A DNA stretch of 21,266 nucleotides from an uncultured Collinsella sp. Its GTDB lineage: Bacteria > Actinomycetota > Coriobacteriia > Coriobacteriales > Coriobacteriaceae. Below are positions 7,227 through 14,439 of this stretch, piece after piece (the stretch's first letter is position 1; every line of letters starts with the position of its first letter). The stretch is taken from assembly GCA_958405195.1 (NCBI GenBank), contig CATYDM010000034.1, positions 1 to 21,266 of the forward strand, in the 5' to 3' direction. The notes beneath the pieces were generated by a model. The model was not told the DNA's origin. It did not search any database and saw nothing but the letters and a program-made list of their open reading frames with translations. The position numbers and the translations under genes are program-made.

Positions 7227-8783
7227 CTACAGCGGCAAGACGATGGTGAACACCGTGTGCTCGGGCGTGGACTCGCAGCTAATGGAGCCGCCATGCGCCC
7301 CCACGATCTCCTTGGCAATGGCCAGGCCCAGCCCCGCACCGCCGCGGTTGGTCGCGCGCGCAGCGTCCAGACGGTAGAACTTCTCAAAGATCATGCCGAG
7401 CTTGGGAGCGGGAATCGGGTCGCCCTGATTCTCAAACCGCACCGTCACGCTGCCGCCGTCCCCCTGCTCGGCAAAAATGCGAATGGTCGAGCCCTCGTAA
7501 CTGTACGCGATGGCGTTCTTCATCACGTTGTTGAACACGCGCGCCATCTTGTCGCCATCGATGAGCACGATCAGACTGGGCGGGGCCTGGACCTCGACGT
7601 GCTTGCCCTGCTCGGTGAGGGTGGGATAGAACTCGTCGGCAACCTGCGCCAGCAGGAGCGACAGGTCGACGTAGCCGCGCGTGAGCACGATGTCGTGGAA
7701 GTCGAAGCGGGTGATGTCGAAGAACTCCTCGATGAGCGCATCCAGGCGATGCGCCTTGTCCAGGGCGATGCCGGTAAAACGGGAGCGCTGCTCGACGGGG
7801 AGGTCGGGCGCCTCCTCCAGCAACGACAGGTAGCCCACCACGCTGGCGAGCGGGGTCTTGAGGTCGTGGGCGAGGTAGGTGACGAGGTCGTCCTTGCGGC
7901 GGGCCTCGTCGCGCAGGGCGTCGGCCACCTGGCGCTCGCGGCTGCGCACGCGGTTGATGGCGCCCTCCACCTCGAGGAACGTCCCGTCGAGGTTCGCAAC
8001 GTTCTCGGGATGGTCGATCAGGCGCTCGACCATGTGGGCGGCGATGGCGCGATCCGCCAGCGCCTGGCCGCGGTCGTACCCCATGTAATACATGGCGCGG
8101 CCGGCAAAGAACACGCCGCACACCGCCAGGGCGAACAGGAAGCCGCAGAACATGAACAGGTAGTCGATGTCCAGGTACAGCGCGCCCACGTTCATGATGA
8201 ACAGGCGGCCGAGGAGCAGGACGAAGAACCAGGACAGGCCGCCCAGCGTAACGACGCGGCGTGCCGTGATAAAGCGGTCGATGAGCATGTAGCCCACCAC
8301 GACCACGATGAGGAACACGGGCAGGCTCTCGTTTGCCACCACCGCAAAGGACACGAGCACGAGCGACACGATGGAGAGCAGGCGGCTGTCGAGCACACCG
8401 CGTAGCCTTGCGAGCAGCTCGTCCATGGAGTCGTTCGAGGTGGTGAAGACGCGGTCTTCGTCGAGGGAGAACGGCGTCGCTGCACCGAGGCCCCGCTCGT
8501 GATCGAGAGGCATGTATGATGGCTCACTCGCGGGCCTTGGCGCTCCGGCGCGCAGAGGAGCATCGTCCGGGGAGGTCGCGCCGCCGTTCGGCGTGGACCC
8601 TTCGCGCGCGGATGCTCCGGTATGCGGAGGCGCGCCGGACTCGGTCGCGGGTGCGTGTAGCAGATCTCCTGTGATCGGGCTTGTGGGAGCCGCGCCGGCG
8701 TGCGCGCCGGCATTCGGCATGCCCGTCATGGGGTTGACGGGGGCGTGCCCCGACCGTCTCGGACTCCACTCGCTCTTCCGCAT
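7227..8783 (-). CDS. VanS-like sensor histidine kinase, no adjacent response regulator
   Basis: This is a 518-residue membrane histidine kinase. Residues 1-95 are a disordered Pro/Ala/Gly-rich N-terminus. About four hydrophobic segments follow (roughly 134-150, 154-170, 182-200, 204-228). Then come a short linker, the dimerisation domain with phospho-acceptor H306 in YLAHDLKTPL, and the ATPase domain with the N box (FNNVMKNAIAYS), G1 (ENQGDPIP), F box (FEKFYRLD) and G2 (GGAGLGLAIAK). The stretch from DDLVTYLAHDLKTPL to the end closely follows VanS-type kinases of glycopeptide resistance. No VanR or van gene is nearby, so this is an envelope-sensing kinase of unknown signal. The ATG at 8783 follows GAGGGG. 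Met91 is an alternative that would remove the disordered region. Repeats flank both ends. Confidence 0.85.
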   Translation of the reverse strand: MRKSEWSPRRSGHAPVNPMTGMPNAGAHAGAAPTSPITGDLLHAPATESGAPPHTGASAREGSTPNGGATSPDDAPLRAGAPRPASEPSYMPLDHERGLGAATPFSLDEDRVFTTSNDSMDELLARLRGVLDSRLLSIVSLVLVSFAVVANESLPVFLIVVVVGYMLIDRFITARRVVTLGGLSWFFVLLLGRLFIMNVGALYLDIDYLFMFCGFLFALAVCGVFFAGRAMYYMGYDRGQALADRAIAAHMVERLIDHPENVANLDGTFLEVEGAINRVRSRERQVADALRDEARRKDDLVTYLAHDLKTPLASVVGYLSLLEEAPDLPVEQRSRFTGIALDKAHRLDALIEEFFDITRFDFHDIVLTRGYVDLSLLLAQVADEFYPTLTEQGKHVEVQAPPSLIVLIDGDKMARVFNNVMKNAIAYSYEGSTIRIFAEQGDGGSVTVRFENQGDPIPAPKLGMIFEKFYRLDAARATNRGGAGLGLAIAKEIVGAHGGSISCESTPEHTVFTIVLPL

Positions 8784-8910
8784 GGCCCCTCGCTCCCGGG
8801 CGCATCGCCGCAGGCGCCCCTATCGTCGCATTGTGTTCGCATTCCATTATGGCCAAAACAGACCCTGACCATGTAGCCCCGCGTCACATTAAGTGAGGAT
8901 TAAGCCAGCC

Positions 8911-8991
8911 ACCTCAGAAAGGGGACAGGCACTGATTTGAGGTCGCGCGCCGCGAGGCCCATCCTCAGATTGGTGCCTGTCCCTTCGAGGG
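8911..8991. repeat. Two dispersed repeat units
   Basis: A full unit at 8911-8943 (ACCTCAGAAAGGGGACAGGC... ends TTGAGGT) and an inverted partial unit at 8963-8991 (CCTCAGATTGGTGCCTGTCC...) fill the spacer between the kinase and HD-domain genes. The second ends at the HD gene's stop codon. Confidence 0.85.
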
Positions 8992-9855
8992 TTAGTAGGC
9001 GTCCATCTGACGGCAAATCGTATTCCAGCGAGCACGCGTCTGTTCGTTGGAAAAGTCCGGCGCAAGGCCAAAGGGGCGGCGCAGGAGCTCGCCCACATAC
9101 CCAAGCGAACGCAGCACATTCCGCGCAGTCGCGTGCTCCAGCTCAAAGACCAGGCAGATTGCCCCCACCAGCCCATCGAGGCTTTCCGGTCGCTCGTTGC
9201 GGGCAAGGCAGCGGCGCTCGGCAAAACCCCGCATGGCGACATCGGAAATGGTCCCCGTCGCGAATTCCCGCGACTCGATGCCGAGCACCGCATGGCAGCT
9301 CGACTGCGAAAAAACGCGCAGAATGTCGATCTTGTCGGCGTCCCGCACAATGGCGCAGAACAGGCGCTCGCGCGGAGTGAGATCATCGGGGAGCGAGAGG
9401 TCGCTATGCAGCCCCACGGCGCGCACGATAACGGGCGCCCACTCGGCGTCGCGCGTAAAGGACGCCAGGTCACCCCCGGGATACAGGTCGATGACCGTCG
9501 CGTCGTCGACCCTCCAAAGCCGTTTACCCCGGCAGCCCTCCACGGGCCCTTCGAGAATATACCGGCCCAGAGCAGCATGGGCGCACGACCGCGCGTCGTT
9601 AAACGTGTCCCAATGGCGCAGCTGCTCAAAGCGACCGATATCATGCAGAAGTCCGCACAACCACGCAAGGTCTACGTCGCGCGGCTCAAGGCCCTCTCCT
9701 CGGGCTATCGCATCGCAAGCGTCGGCAACCCGGTACGTATGCTCCACCTTGAGCGCAATGCGCTCGTTATCCAGATCGAACTGGGAAACATACGCGCCGA
9801 ACGCGCGCTTTGCATCTGCCCGAGAAAACGCCGTGCTCGCCTGGCCGTCACTCAT
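8992..9855 (-). CDS. HD-domain phosphohydrolase
   Basis: This 287-residue soluble protein has a metal-dependent HD fold. From the start used here the motif residues are H39 (KVEHTYRVA), H71-D72 (GLLHDIGRF), H150 (VGLHSDLSL) and D174 (RDADKIDI). The C-terminal third (about 180-287) has no recognised motif. The family includes nucleotide phosphohydrolases and phosphodiesterases; the substrate cannot be read from sequence. The ATG at 9855 is preferred to an upstream in-frame ATG at 9903 because AAGGTGA lies 4-5 nt before it. A doubtful upstream frame stops (TGA) just before this start. The gene has a repeat at each side and appears to stand alone. Confidence 0.85.
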   Translation of the reverse strand: MSDGQASTAFSRADAKRAFGAYVSQFDLDNERIALKVEHTYRVADACDAIARGEGLEPRDVDLAWLCGLLHDIGRFEQLRHWDTFNDARSCAHAALGRYILEGPVEGCRGKRLWRVDDATVIDLYPGGDLASFTRDAEWAPVIVRAVGLHSDLSLPDDLTPRERLFCAIVRDADKIDILRVFSQSSCHAVLGIESREFATGTISDVAMRGFAERRCLARNERPESLDGLVGAICLVFELEHATARNVLRSLGYVGELLRRPFGLAPDFSNEQTRARWNTICRQMDAY

Positions 9856-9916
9856 TTCACTCACCTTTGCCGTTCGCTCCCCAGCGCCCCCTGACGCGTT
9901 CAAGCCTCAGATTAGC

Positions 9917-9967
9917 GCCTCCGTGGTACAGTGCCGTAAACTTTTTACGGCACTGTACCACGGAGGC
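9917..9967. repeat. Perfect 24-bp-stem, 3-nt-loop palindrome
   Basis: Positions 9917-9940 and 9944-9967 are exact reverse complements around the loop CTT. The core is GTGGTACAGTGCCGTAAA. A fragment of the dispersed repeat (CCTCAGATTAGCGCC, 9905-9919) overlaps its left edge by three bases. It lies about 60 bp upstream of the HD gene start, so it is not placed to terminate that gene. It is a palindromic repeat or a strong RNA hairpin of unknown role. Confidence 0.85.
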
Positions 9968-10192
9968 CTCGAAGTCATCGGCCTGTGAACGGAAACGTGG
10001 TGCAAAGGAGCACAATTCGCAGGCAACTCCCCCAGCAATGTCATAATCCCAGGGCAGAAGCGCCTCAATCGTTGGAATCGCCCGTATGTCGGCGACCTCA
10101 ACACATTGATCTGGACCCAGGCAGATAACGTAATCAAGGCCTTCTGCATTTTCAGATATCCAACGCAAAAGCCCCCTATCGCGGCTAATGCG

Positions 10193-10218
10193 AAAAGGGA
10201 CAGGTGCCAATCTGAGGT
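10193..10218. repeat. Dispersed repeat, last copy to the right
   Basis: AAAAGGGACAGGTGCCAATC then TGAGGT, a copy lacking its left CTCAGA end. No further copy is seen from here to 21266. Confidence 0.75.
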
Positions 10219-10327
10219 GCCGGCGCTTTTGCGGCCCGGGCACCGCTTCGGGCGTTTTCTCGCTGTGCGGGACACCGTTCGAAGCGTTGTTTTGCGGCGC
10301 AGAGGTCATTCCCGTCATGCAAATTCA

Positions 10328-10448
10328 CAAATGCGCGGATAAATAACGACCGGGTCGAGTAACGGCGTCATGTTTGCAGAAAAGTAGCAGGTAGATGGCT
10401 CGCGGTTTTCAGGCTACTTTGAAAGGCTGGAAATTATCCGCGCATTTG
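10328..10448. repeat. 121-bp inverted-repeat element
   Basis: CAAATGCGCGGATAA (10328-10342) and TTATCCGCGCATTTG (10434-10448) are perfect 15-bp inverted repeats. A nested 8-bp inverted repeat AAAGTAGC/GCTACTTT lies at 10381-10388 and 10413-10420. It contains no open frame of note. It may be a MITE-like unit, a recombination target or a decayed cassette, and it resembles 2582-2706 in size and end sequence. It marks the left edge of the accessory region. Confidence 0.65.
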
Positions 10449-10675
10449 CGTATTTGCACCTAATTGGGGAGCGAAGGGGGGCGCAGTTCACCCATGCGCG
10501 ACCCCTTCACAACCAGATTTCTCCATCTGGACGCGTTGAGCGCAATGATGCGGCGCCGATGGGCGGGGCGGCCCGGCCTTCGCGGGCGCACGCGCCGAAT
10601 GGGCGGGCAAAACCTCTACGCCCACCGCCCCTGAGCGGCGTACCTGGCCTCGATGGCCTTCTTGGCGGGGCATCA
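10449..10675. other. GC-rich stretch without a recognisable gene
   Basis: No supportable gene. On the minus strand a short frame following the rfbB fragment reads KKAIEARYAAQGRWA and then stops (about 10613-10660). It resembles the end of some protein, but I cannot assign it. It may be the distal side of the deletion that removed most of rfbB. Confidence 0.35.
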
Positions 10676-10854
10676 TCAGGTCTCGTTGGCTCGGCACCAC
10701 GCGATGCTCTCAGTACTGCCGGCGCAGGCGAGCTTGTCTAGCACGGTCACCTTCGCGCGGGGTCCTCGCGAACCATGTGGTGAACGAAGCTGGAGCCGAT
10801 GACTCCGAAGCCTCCGGCGACAATTATGCGGCGGAGTCCGAAGGCGTCAATCAT
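10676..10854 (-). pseudogene. rfbB: N-terminal fragment of dTDP-glucose 4,6-dehydratase
   Basis: From an ATG at 10854 preceded by GAGGTGG, the frame gives RRIIVAGGFGVIGSSFVHH, the Rossmann nucleotide-binding start of RfbB/RmlB (family pattern TGGaGFIGSnFV). After REDPARR it hits a stop. Shifting frame by one base continues with VTVLDKLACAGSTESIA, which is the next conserved block (VTVLDKLTYAGN...) of the same enzyme. It then ends at TGA 10676-10678. So about 55 of roughly 340 residues remain, with at least one frameshift and loss of the catalytic YxxxK region. The intact enzyme makes dTDP-4-keto-6-deoxyglucose for rhamnose synthesis; this copy cannot. Confidence 0.75.
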
Positions 10855-11017
10855 GCGAGCCCCCCACCTCGAAGCCAAACTCCAGACGCGACCGTCGCCT
10901 CCATCCGCCGTGAGACCCCGTACAGCAGCAAGCGCATCGACCCTCCCCATGTGACAAAACGCCCACCGGCCGAGACGGCGCGCATCGCCCACCGGATGCC
11001 GGGATCCGGCGCCAGGG

Positions 11018-12312
11018 CTATGGCAGGCGATACCGAGTCTCCCTGCCCGACCCGATCGTCGCAACACGGCCCCCGCCCACAAGGTCGGCCAGGACCCGGC
11101 TCGCCGTCGACTGGGAAACCCCGAGGTCAGCTTGAATCTCCGCTCGGGTTCGGGCACCATCGGCAAGCGCGCGAATCACCGCCTCCGGCAACGACTCCGC
11201 ATCCCCGGCGGCCTTTGCGTCTGGTGCGTTCCTGTTTGGCAGGACAATAGAAAACGTATTCGCCGTCACCGTCATTTCCGGAGACAACCCCTCCCCCCTC
11301 ATAATTATCGCGCATCCTGCCGATCCCAGTCCCGTACGCTTCGATAAGCTCCAGGCGGAACAGCACGTTAGCGAGAGCGCGGTTCCGCGGCATGGAGATC
11401 CGGGCGGAGAGATCCTCGTATTCTATGCCCGTCGGCAACCCACCAAGCGACACTATTTCCGCCGCCGATGGCATGACGGAAACTAGCGTGGAACCAGATA
11501 GCGCGTACTCGCGGTGCGCGACAGAGTTCACAAGGGCCTCACGAAGCGCCACGGCGGGATAATCATACTGGTCGATTCGCTCGAGACCCGAAAACTCAGT
11601 CCGATAATGGTTGTGGGCCTCGAGGAACGCATAGGCGTCGGCGAGCTGCTTCAGGATTGAGCCCTCGTACTCGCGGTGCCCGGTGAACACGATCCGGCCG
11701 TCGTCGGAAAACGCCGCGGCTTTCTTCGTTGGGGGACATTGGTCCGATAGCAGGAGCGCTAGGTTCGTAAAACCACCGTCCGAATTGCGCATGCCGAACG
11801 TCCGCATCTCGCCAGGGCCTAACGAAAGCCCCTTCTTTTTCAAACTCCGCCTGCGCATATAGGAACGTGAGGTCCTGATTCATCGACAGACGGGCCTCAA
11901 ACGCGTCTCCGTCGCATTCGCGAGCCATACGGATGATGGCGGAATCGCTTGCAGGCACGCTCGCGGCGCTCGAGCGAATGTAGACGCCCTCCGGGCGAGG
12001 GCCCTTCGACGCAAGATAGTACGGACGCCCGACGCCCCTGCCAACATGAACCGCAATCACATCGTGCCCATCGATCACTTCCGACACGATGGATATCATC
12101 ATGAGGATATCGGGCTTGACCGAGTCCCTAAGGCAGCTCGTCACGCGCGTCATCTCCGCGTCGACATCGTCGACACCGACAGGGACGCCCTCGTCATCGA
12201 CGCCGATGCACAGCGTTCCGCCACCCGTACTGACAAACGCGATGACCGTCTTGACCGCGCCCGGGCTCATCTCGCGCTTGAACTCTACGTCCTCCCCTTC
12301 CCGAACGTCCAT
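11018..12312 (-). pseudogene. AlbA_2 / HATPase / winged-helix regulator with two frameshifts
   Basis: Three overlapping frames together rebuild one protein of about 430 residues of the COG2865 type (predicted ATP-binding transcriptional regulator). Frame one (12312 to ~11850) holds the Schlafen-type AlbA_2 domain (VEFKREMSPGAVKTVIAFVS, then GGTLCIGVDDEGVPVG). Frame two (~11850 to ~11300) holds the HATPase-like part (ALREALVNSVAHREYALSGS) and EAYGTGIGRMRDNY. Frame three (~11300 to 11018) holds a C-terminal winged helix (TRAEIQADLGVSQSTASRVL). The breaks fall at an A5 run near 11845 and a G6 run near 11300, both homopolymers, so mutation, phase variation and sequencing error are all possible. 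The ATG at 12312 is preceded by GGTTGGGAAG. An operator-like dyad lies just upstream. Confidence 0.8.
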
Positions 12313-12328
12313 CTTCCCAACCTTCTAG

Positions 12329-12369
12329 TCACACCTAATCACATCTAATCATAAGGTGAGTAGATGTGA
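12329..12369. promoter_or_regulatory. Operator-like repeat upstream of the AlbA_2 regulator
   Basis: TCACACCTAATC (12329) and TCACATCTAATC (12339) form a 10-bp-spaced direct repeat. TAGATGTGA (12361-12369) is the exact inverted complement of TCACATCTA (12339-12347). Three half-sites within 41 bp, starting about 17 bp before the regulator's ATG, suggest an autoregulatory binding site. Confidence 0.5.
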
Positions 12370-12640
12370 ATGGATTCGAGCCAGATGCCCACTGCGAGGG
12401 GGCGCGAAATCGCTTCCACAGGATGCCGACACCATCCGGACGCATCCCCCCAAACTGAACGGTATCGCAAAAGAAGATGTCCGACAGCAGACAGCAAAGC
12501 TCATGCAATCGATACCGCGTTCGGGCATGGCCGACCTCCAGTATGCTTCTTGTCTCGACAACTCGAATCATCCCGAGGCGGACCGGGCCCTCCATTCCAT
12601 CTGGACGCTATTCTGCTGTCAAAGTGCGCAAGAAATTGTA
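12370..12640. other. No gene recognised
   Basis: Open frames exist on both strands but carry no motif or ribosome site. On the plus strand one frame (from 12356) runs without a stop into the zinc-ribbon pseudogene at 12653, so this may be its eroded upstream half. Confidence 0.35.
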
Positions 12641-12652
12641 CGTTACCAGGAG

Positions 12653-12913
12653 ATGAACGCAAGGTTCGTCGCCGAAGAGGTGGAGGAAGACGAGTTCCGC
12701 CGCAGCAAGGGCGTCACCGAGATCGAGGCGTTGCGGGAGTGAAAGAAGATCCCCGAGCATATCCGCAAGCCGCTGCTCGCCAGCGCGTTCTGCCATAACT
12801 GCGGCACGACGGAGTTCGCGCCCGGCTACACGCTGCGCATGCGTCACGGGCGCGTGCTCATCGAGGGTCGGTGCGCGGAATGCGGCGCCGAGGTGGCAAG
12901 GCTTTGCGATTAG
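12653..12913 (+). pseudogene. Zinc-ribbon protein interrupted by an in-frame TGA
   Basis: The frame reads MNARFVAEEVEEDEFRRSKG, then ...EIEALRE, a TGA at 12740-12742, and continues in the same frame with KKIPEHIRKPLLASAFCHNC. It then shows a second Cys pair (RCAECG) before a TAG at 12911. FCHNCG and RCAECG form a four-cysteine zinc ribbon, and the acidic N-part looks like part of the same small protein. TGA most simply replaces TGG (Trp). Nothing suggests recoding, since a Trp-type change explains it and all other genes use TGA normally as stop. The original start is uncertain. Confidence 0.55.
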
Positions 12914-13200
12914 CCGTCCTCGGAATCCTGCCGGGGATAGGTAGCCGTTGGACGAGCAGCGCTCCCGGGAACAGAGGCGCCCAACTGCTGGACCAACCCC
13001 TTTAACAAGAAAGTCCGTCATTATCGCAGCGCCAACCATGCCCATGATCAAAAAGAAACCGCATGATTCCTCTTAAGAATACGCCAGACAGGCTCCAGCC
13101 TTGTATCTAGCATAGCCCTCGATAGCCGCAACGCATCCGCGCAAGGGGCTTGGCGCGCGATTCCGTCGCCAATAATCCACCTGAAACCAACGACTTGCTT

Positions 13201-14148
13201 TTAGGCGGGTCGATTCCATATTTTATACCTGGTTATCTTCTTCCATTCGGCCGGGAAGCCCATGGCTTCAAGGAGGCGCTCCTCGCCGATGCTCTCGTCC
13301 GATAACAGGTATCCGTTAACGCACTTGACGAGCTTTGCCTTGAATGCCTTGAACTCGTCGTCGCGCAGAAGGTATCGAAGGGCGATCACTGCCGAGAAGA
13401 CATCCACCTTGCCGCAAGCGTAATTCGGTCCGATCTTCTCGATGCCGAGCTTGGCGTGCAAGGCCGTATCGGGGATCTCGACGTGGCACCTGTGGGAGAA
13501 GAGGCGCTCGCCATGCGCGCAGACGTTCCTGTAGAGGGCGAGCACGCGGATAAACGACGAGAGCTCCTTCGGGTTTCCGACCTCGAACCTCTTGGCAATC
13601 CTGGCCTTCTCGTTGTCCCTGAGGGCCGTGAGCATTTTCGAGATCTGCCCGAAGGTCATGGCGTTCACCGCGACCCACAGCGGCACGTTCTTGTATGCCC
13701 TGCGGTAGTGGACGAGGTATTCGTGGCTGGTATCCTTGTTGGCGATATAGTCAAGCATGTTCAGCAGCTTCGGGAGAACGCGCTTCGCGCCCCTCGACGC
13801 CGCGTAGCAGCGGGCGTCTAGGTACATGCTCTGGGACTCGCCATATGCAGCGCAGAACTCGTAGGCCACCGCCGACCTGATCTTCACCTCGACCTTGAGC
13901 AGCGCATCGAGCATTATCTCCCTGAGCTCGACGTCGAACTCGTAAAGCGCCAGGATGTCCCCAAAAGTGGCGCCTTCGCGGTATACCCGGGTGCTCGGGT
14001 CGCGGAAAAACGACTGGTATCCGTTCACGACCGGGAAATAGCCGATGTCCGCAAGGACCCTGCAGCAAGCCCCTTCGTCCTCGATTGTGAGACCGGAGCT
14101 TCTGAGCTTCTCCATCTGCTGCTGGTAGGTAAGGAATTCTTTGGGCAT
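13201..14148 (-). CDS. Abi_2 (AbiD/AbiF-like) HEPN abortive-infection protein
   Basis: This 315-residue protein matches the Abi_2 family. An N-terminal LTYQQQMEKLRSSGL precedes the GYFPVVNGYQSFFRD block. FDVELREIMLDALLKVEVKI and YKNVPLWVAVNAMTFGQISK are the family's signature helices. RNVCAH (R207 to H212) is the R-x4-H motif of HEPN ribonucleases. The family acts in phage abortive infection and is presumed to cleave RNA when triggered. The ATG at 14148 follows GGGAAGAG. A Rho-independent terminator ends only about 15 nt upstream, after a short RNA with its own promoter, so expression would need read-through. Length is typical and no defect is seen. Confidence 0.85.
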   Translation of the reverse strand: MPKEFLTYQQQMEKLRSSGLTIEDEGACCRVLADIGYFPVVNGYQSFFRDPSTRVYREGATFGDILALYEFDVELREIMLDALLKVEVKIRSAVAYEFCAAYGESQSMYLDARCYAASRGAKRVLPKLLNMLDYIANKDTSHEYLVHYRRAYKNVPLWVAVNAMTFGQISKMLTALRDNEKARIAKRFEVGNPKELSSFIRVLALYRNVCAHGERLFSHRCHVEIPDTALHAKLGIEKIGPNYACGKVDVFSAVIALRYLLRDDEFKAFKAKLVKCVNGYLLSDESIGEERLLEAMGFPAEWKKITRYKIWNRPA

Positions 14149-14162
14149 CGTCGCTCTTCCCG

Positions 14163-14192
14163 AAAAATAAAAGGGGAACCCGCAGGCTCCCC
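14163..14192 (-). terminator. Rho-independent terminator before the Abi_2 gene
   Basis: In minus-strand RNA, GGGGAGCC (14185-14192) pairs with GGTTCCCC (14173-14180) around a UGCG loop with one G-U pair. It is followed by TTTTATTTTT (14163-14172). It is textbook in form, but lies in the 5' leader of the Abi_2 gene, not after a gene. Confidence 0.85.
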
Positions 14193-14232
14193 TCCGGTTC
14201 CAGGCATCGAAAGTTTCTGGACCCTAATCACT
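14163..14232 (-). ncRNA. Candidate abiF-type small RNA in the Abi_2 gene leader
   Basis: A transcript starting near 14232 and ending in the U-tract at 14163 would be about 70 nt. It can form a hairpin (arms 14217-14224 and 14196-14203, one mismatch, 13-nt loop) followed by the terminator hairpin. The 3' arm of the first hairpin (GGAACC in RNA) can also pair with the terminator's 3' arm (GGUUCC), so two exclusive folds exist. A conserved RNA class named abiF is known upstream of Abi_2 genes, and location and shape fit; membership is inferred, not computed. The order promoter - RNA - terminator - HEPN gene is that of type III toxin-antitoxin loci, though without tandem RNA repeats. Confidence 0.6.
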
Positions 14233-14238
14233 GTTATG

Positions 14239-14267
14239 ATAGTATCTTCAAGCTTGGGCCTCGTCAA
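14239..14267 (-). promoter_or_regulatory. Promoter of the Abi_2 leader RNA
   Basis: TTGACG (14262-14267, 5 of 6 to consensus) and TACTAT (14239-14244, 4 of 6) are separated by exactly 17 bp on the minus strand. Start would be near 14232, upstream of the terminator hairpin. Confidence 0.6.
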
Positions 14268-14276
14268 GCCCAAGCT
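14251..14276. promoter_or_regulatory. Dyad over the -35 of the Abi_2 leader promoter
   Basis: AGCTTGGGC (14251-14259) and GCCCAAGCT (14268-14276) are a perfect 9-bp inverted repeat whose 8-bp centre contains most of the -35 hexamer. It could be an operator. It lacks a U-tract, so it is unlikely to terminate the upstream operon. Confidence 0.5.
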
Positions 14277-14439
14277 CTGAGTATCCACACTCATTGATGG
14301 TCGCGCATATTCACAATTCCAAAGTACCCTAGACAGCTATTATGTCATCATGCCCAATCGCGCTACCACGTATATCGCAAACAGTGGTTACCATGAAAGT
14401 CTCCATTGCCCTTGGCTTTCGCGAACAAGCAGCACGGCA

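Larger units (their letters stand above)
9857..10318 (-). pseudogene. Doubtful frame holding a probable gene fragment
   Basis: A 153-codon frame runs into the HD-gene ribosome site. Its ends are repeat DNA: residues around RHLRLAPVPFRIS come from the dispersed repeat at 10193-10218, and VVQCRKKFTALYHGG comes from the palindrome at 9917-9967. Only the middle (about 9970-10175) looks protein-like, with SENAEGLDYVICLGPDQCVE, then IPTIEALLPWDYDIAGGVAC. I do not recognise a family. No ribosome site precedes either possible ATG. It reads best as a leftover piece of a gene trapped between two repeat elements, though a small coupled gene upstream of the HD gene is possible. Confidence 0.3.

Noticed and set aside
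7200..8405. 401-codon plus-strand frame opposite the kinase
   Set aside because: Low-complexity His/Val/Glu/Gly sequence typical of the antisense of a GC-rich gene, and it starts within a repeat.
7227..8783. Part of a vancomycin-resistance operon
   Set aside because: Only the kinase resembles VanS. No VanR, VanH, ligase or VanX-like gene is in the window.
12740..12742. Selenocysteine or recoded TGA
   Set aside because: The position precedes KKIP and shows no selenoprotein context or following stem-loop. Trp-to-stop mutation is simpler, and other genes here end normally at TGA.
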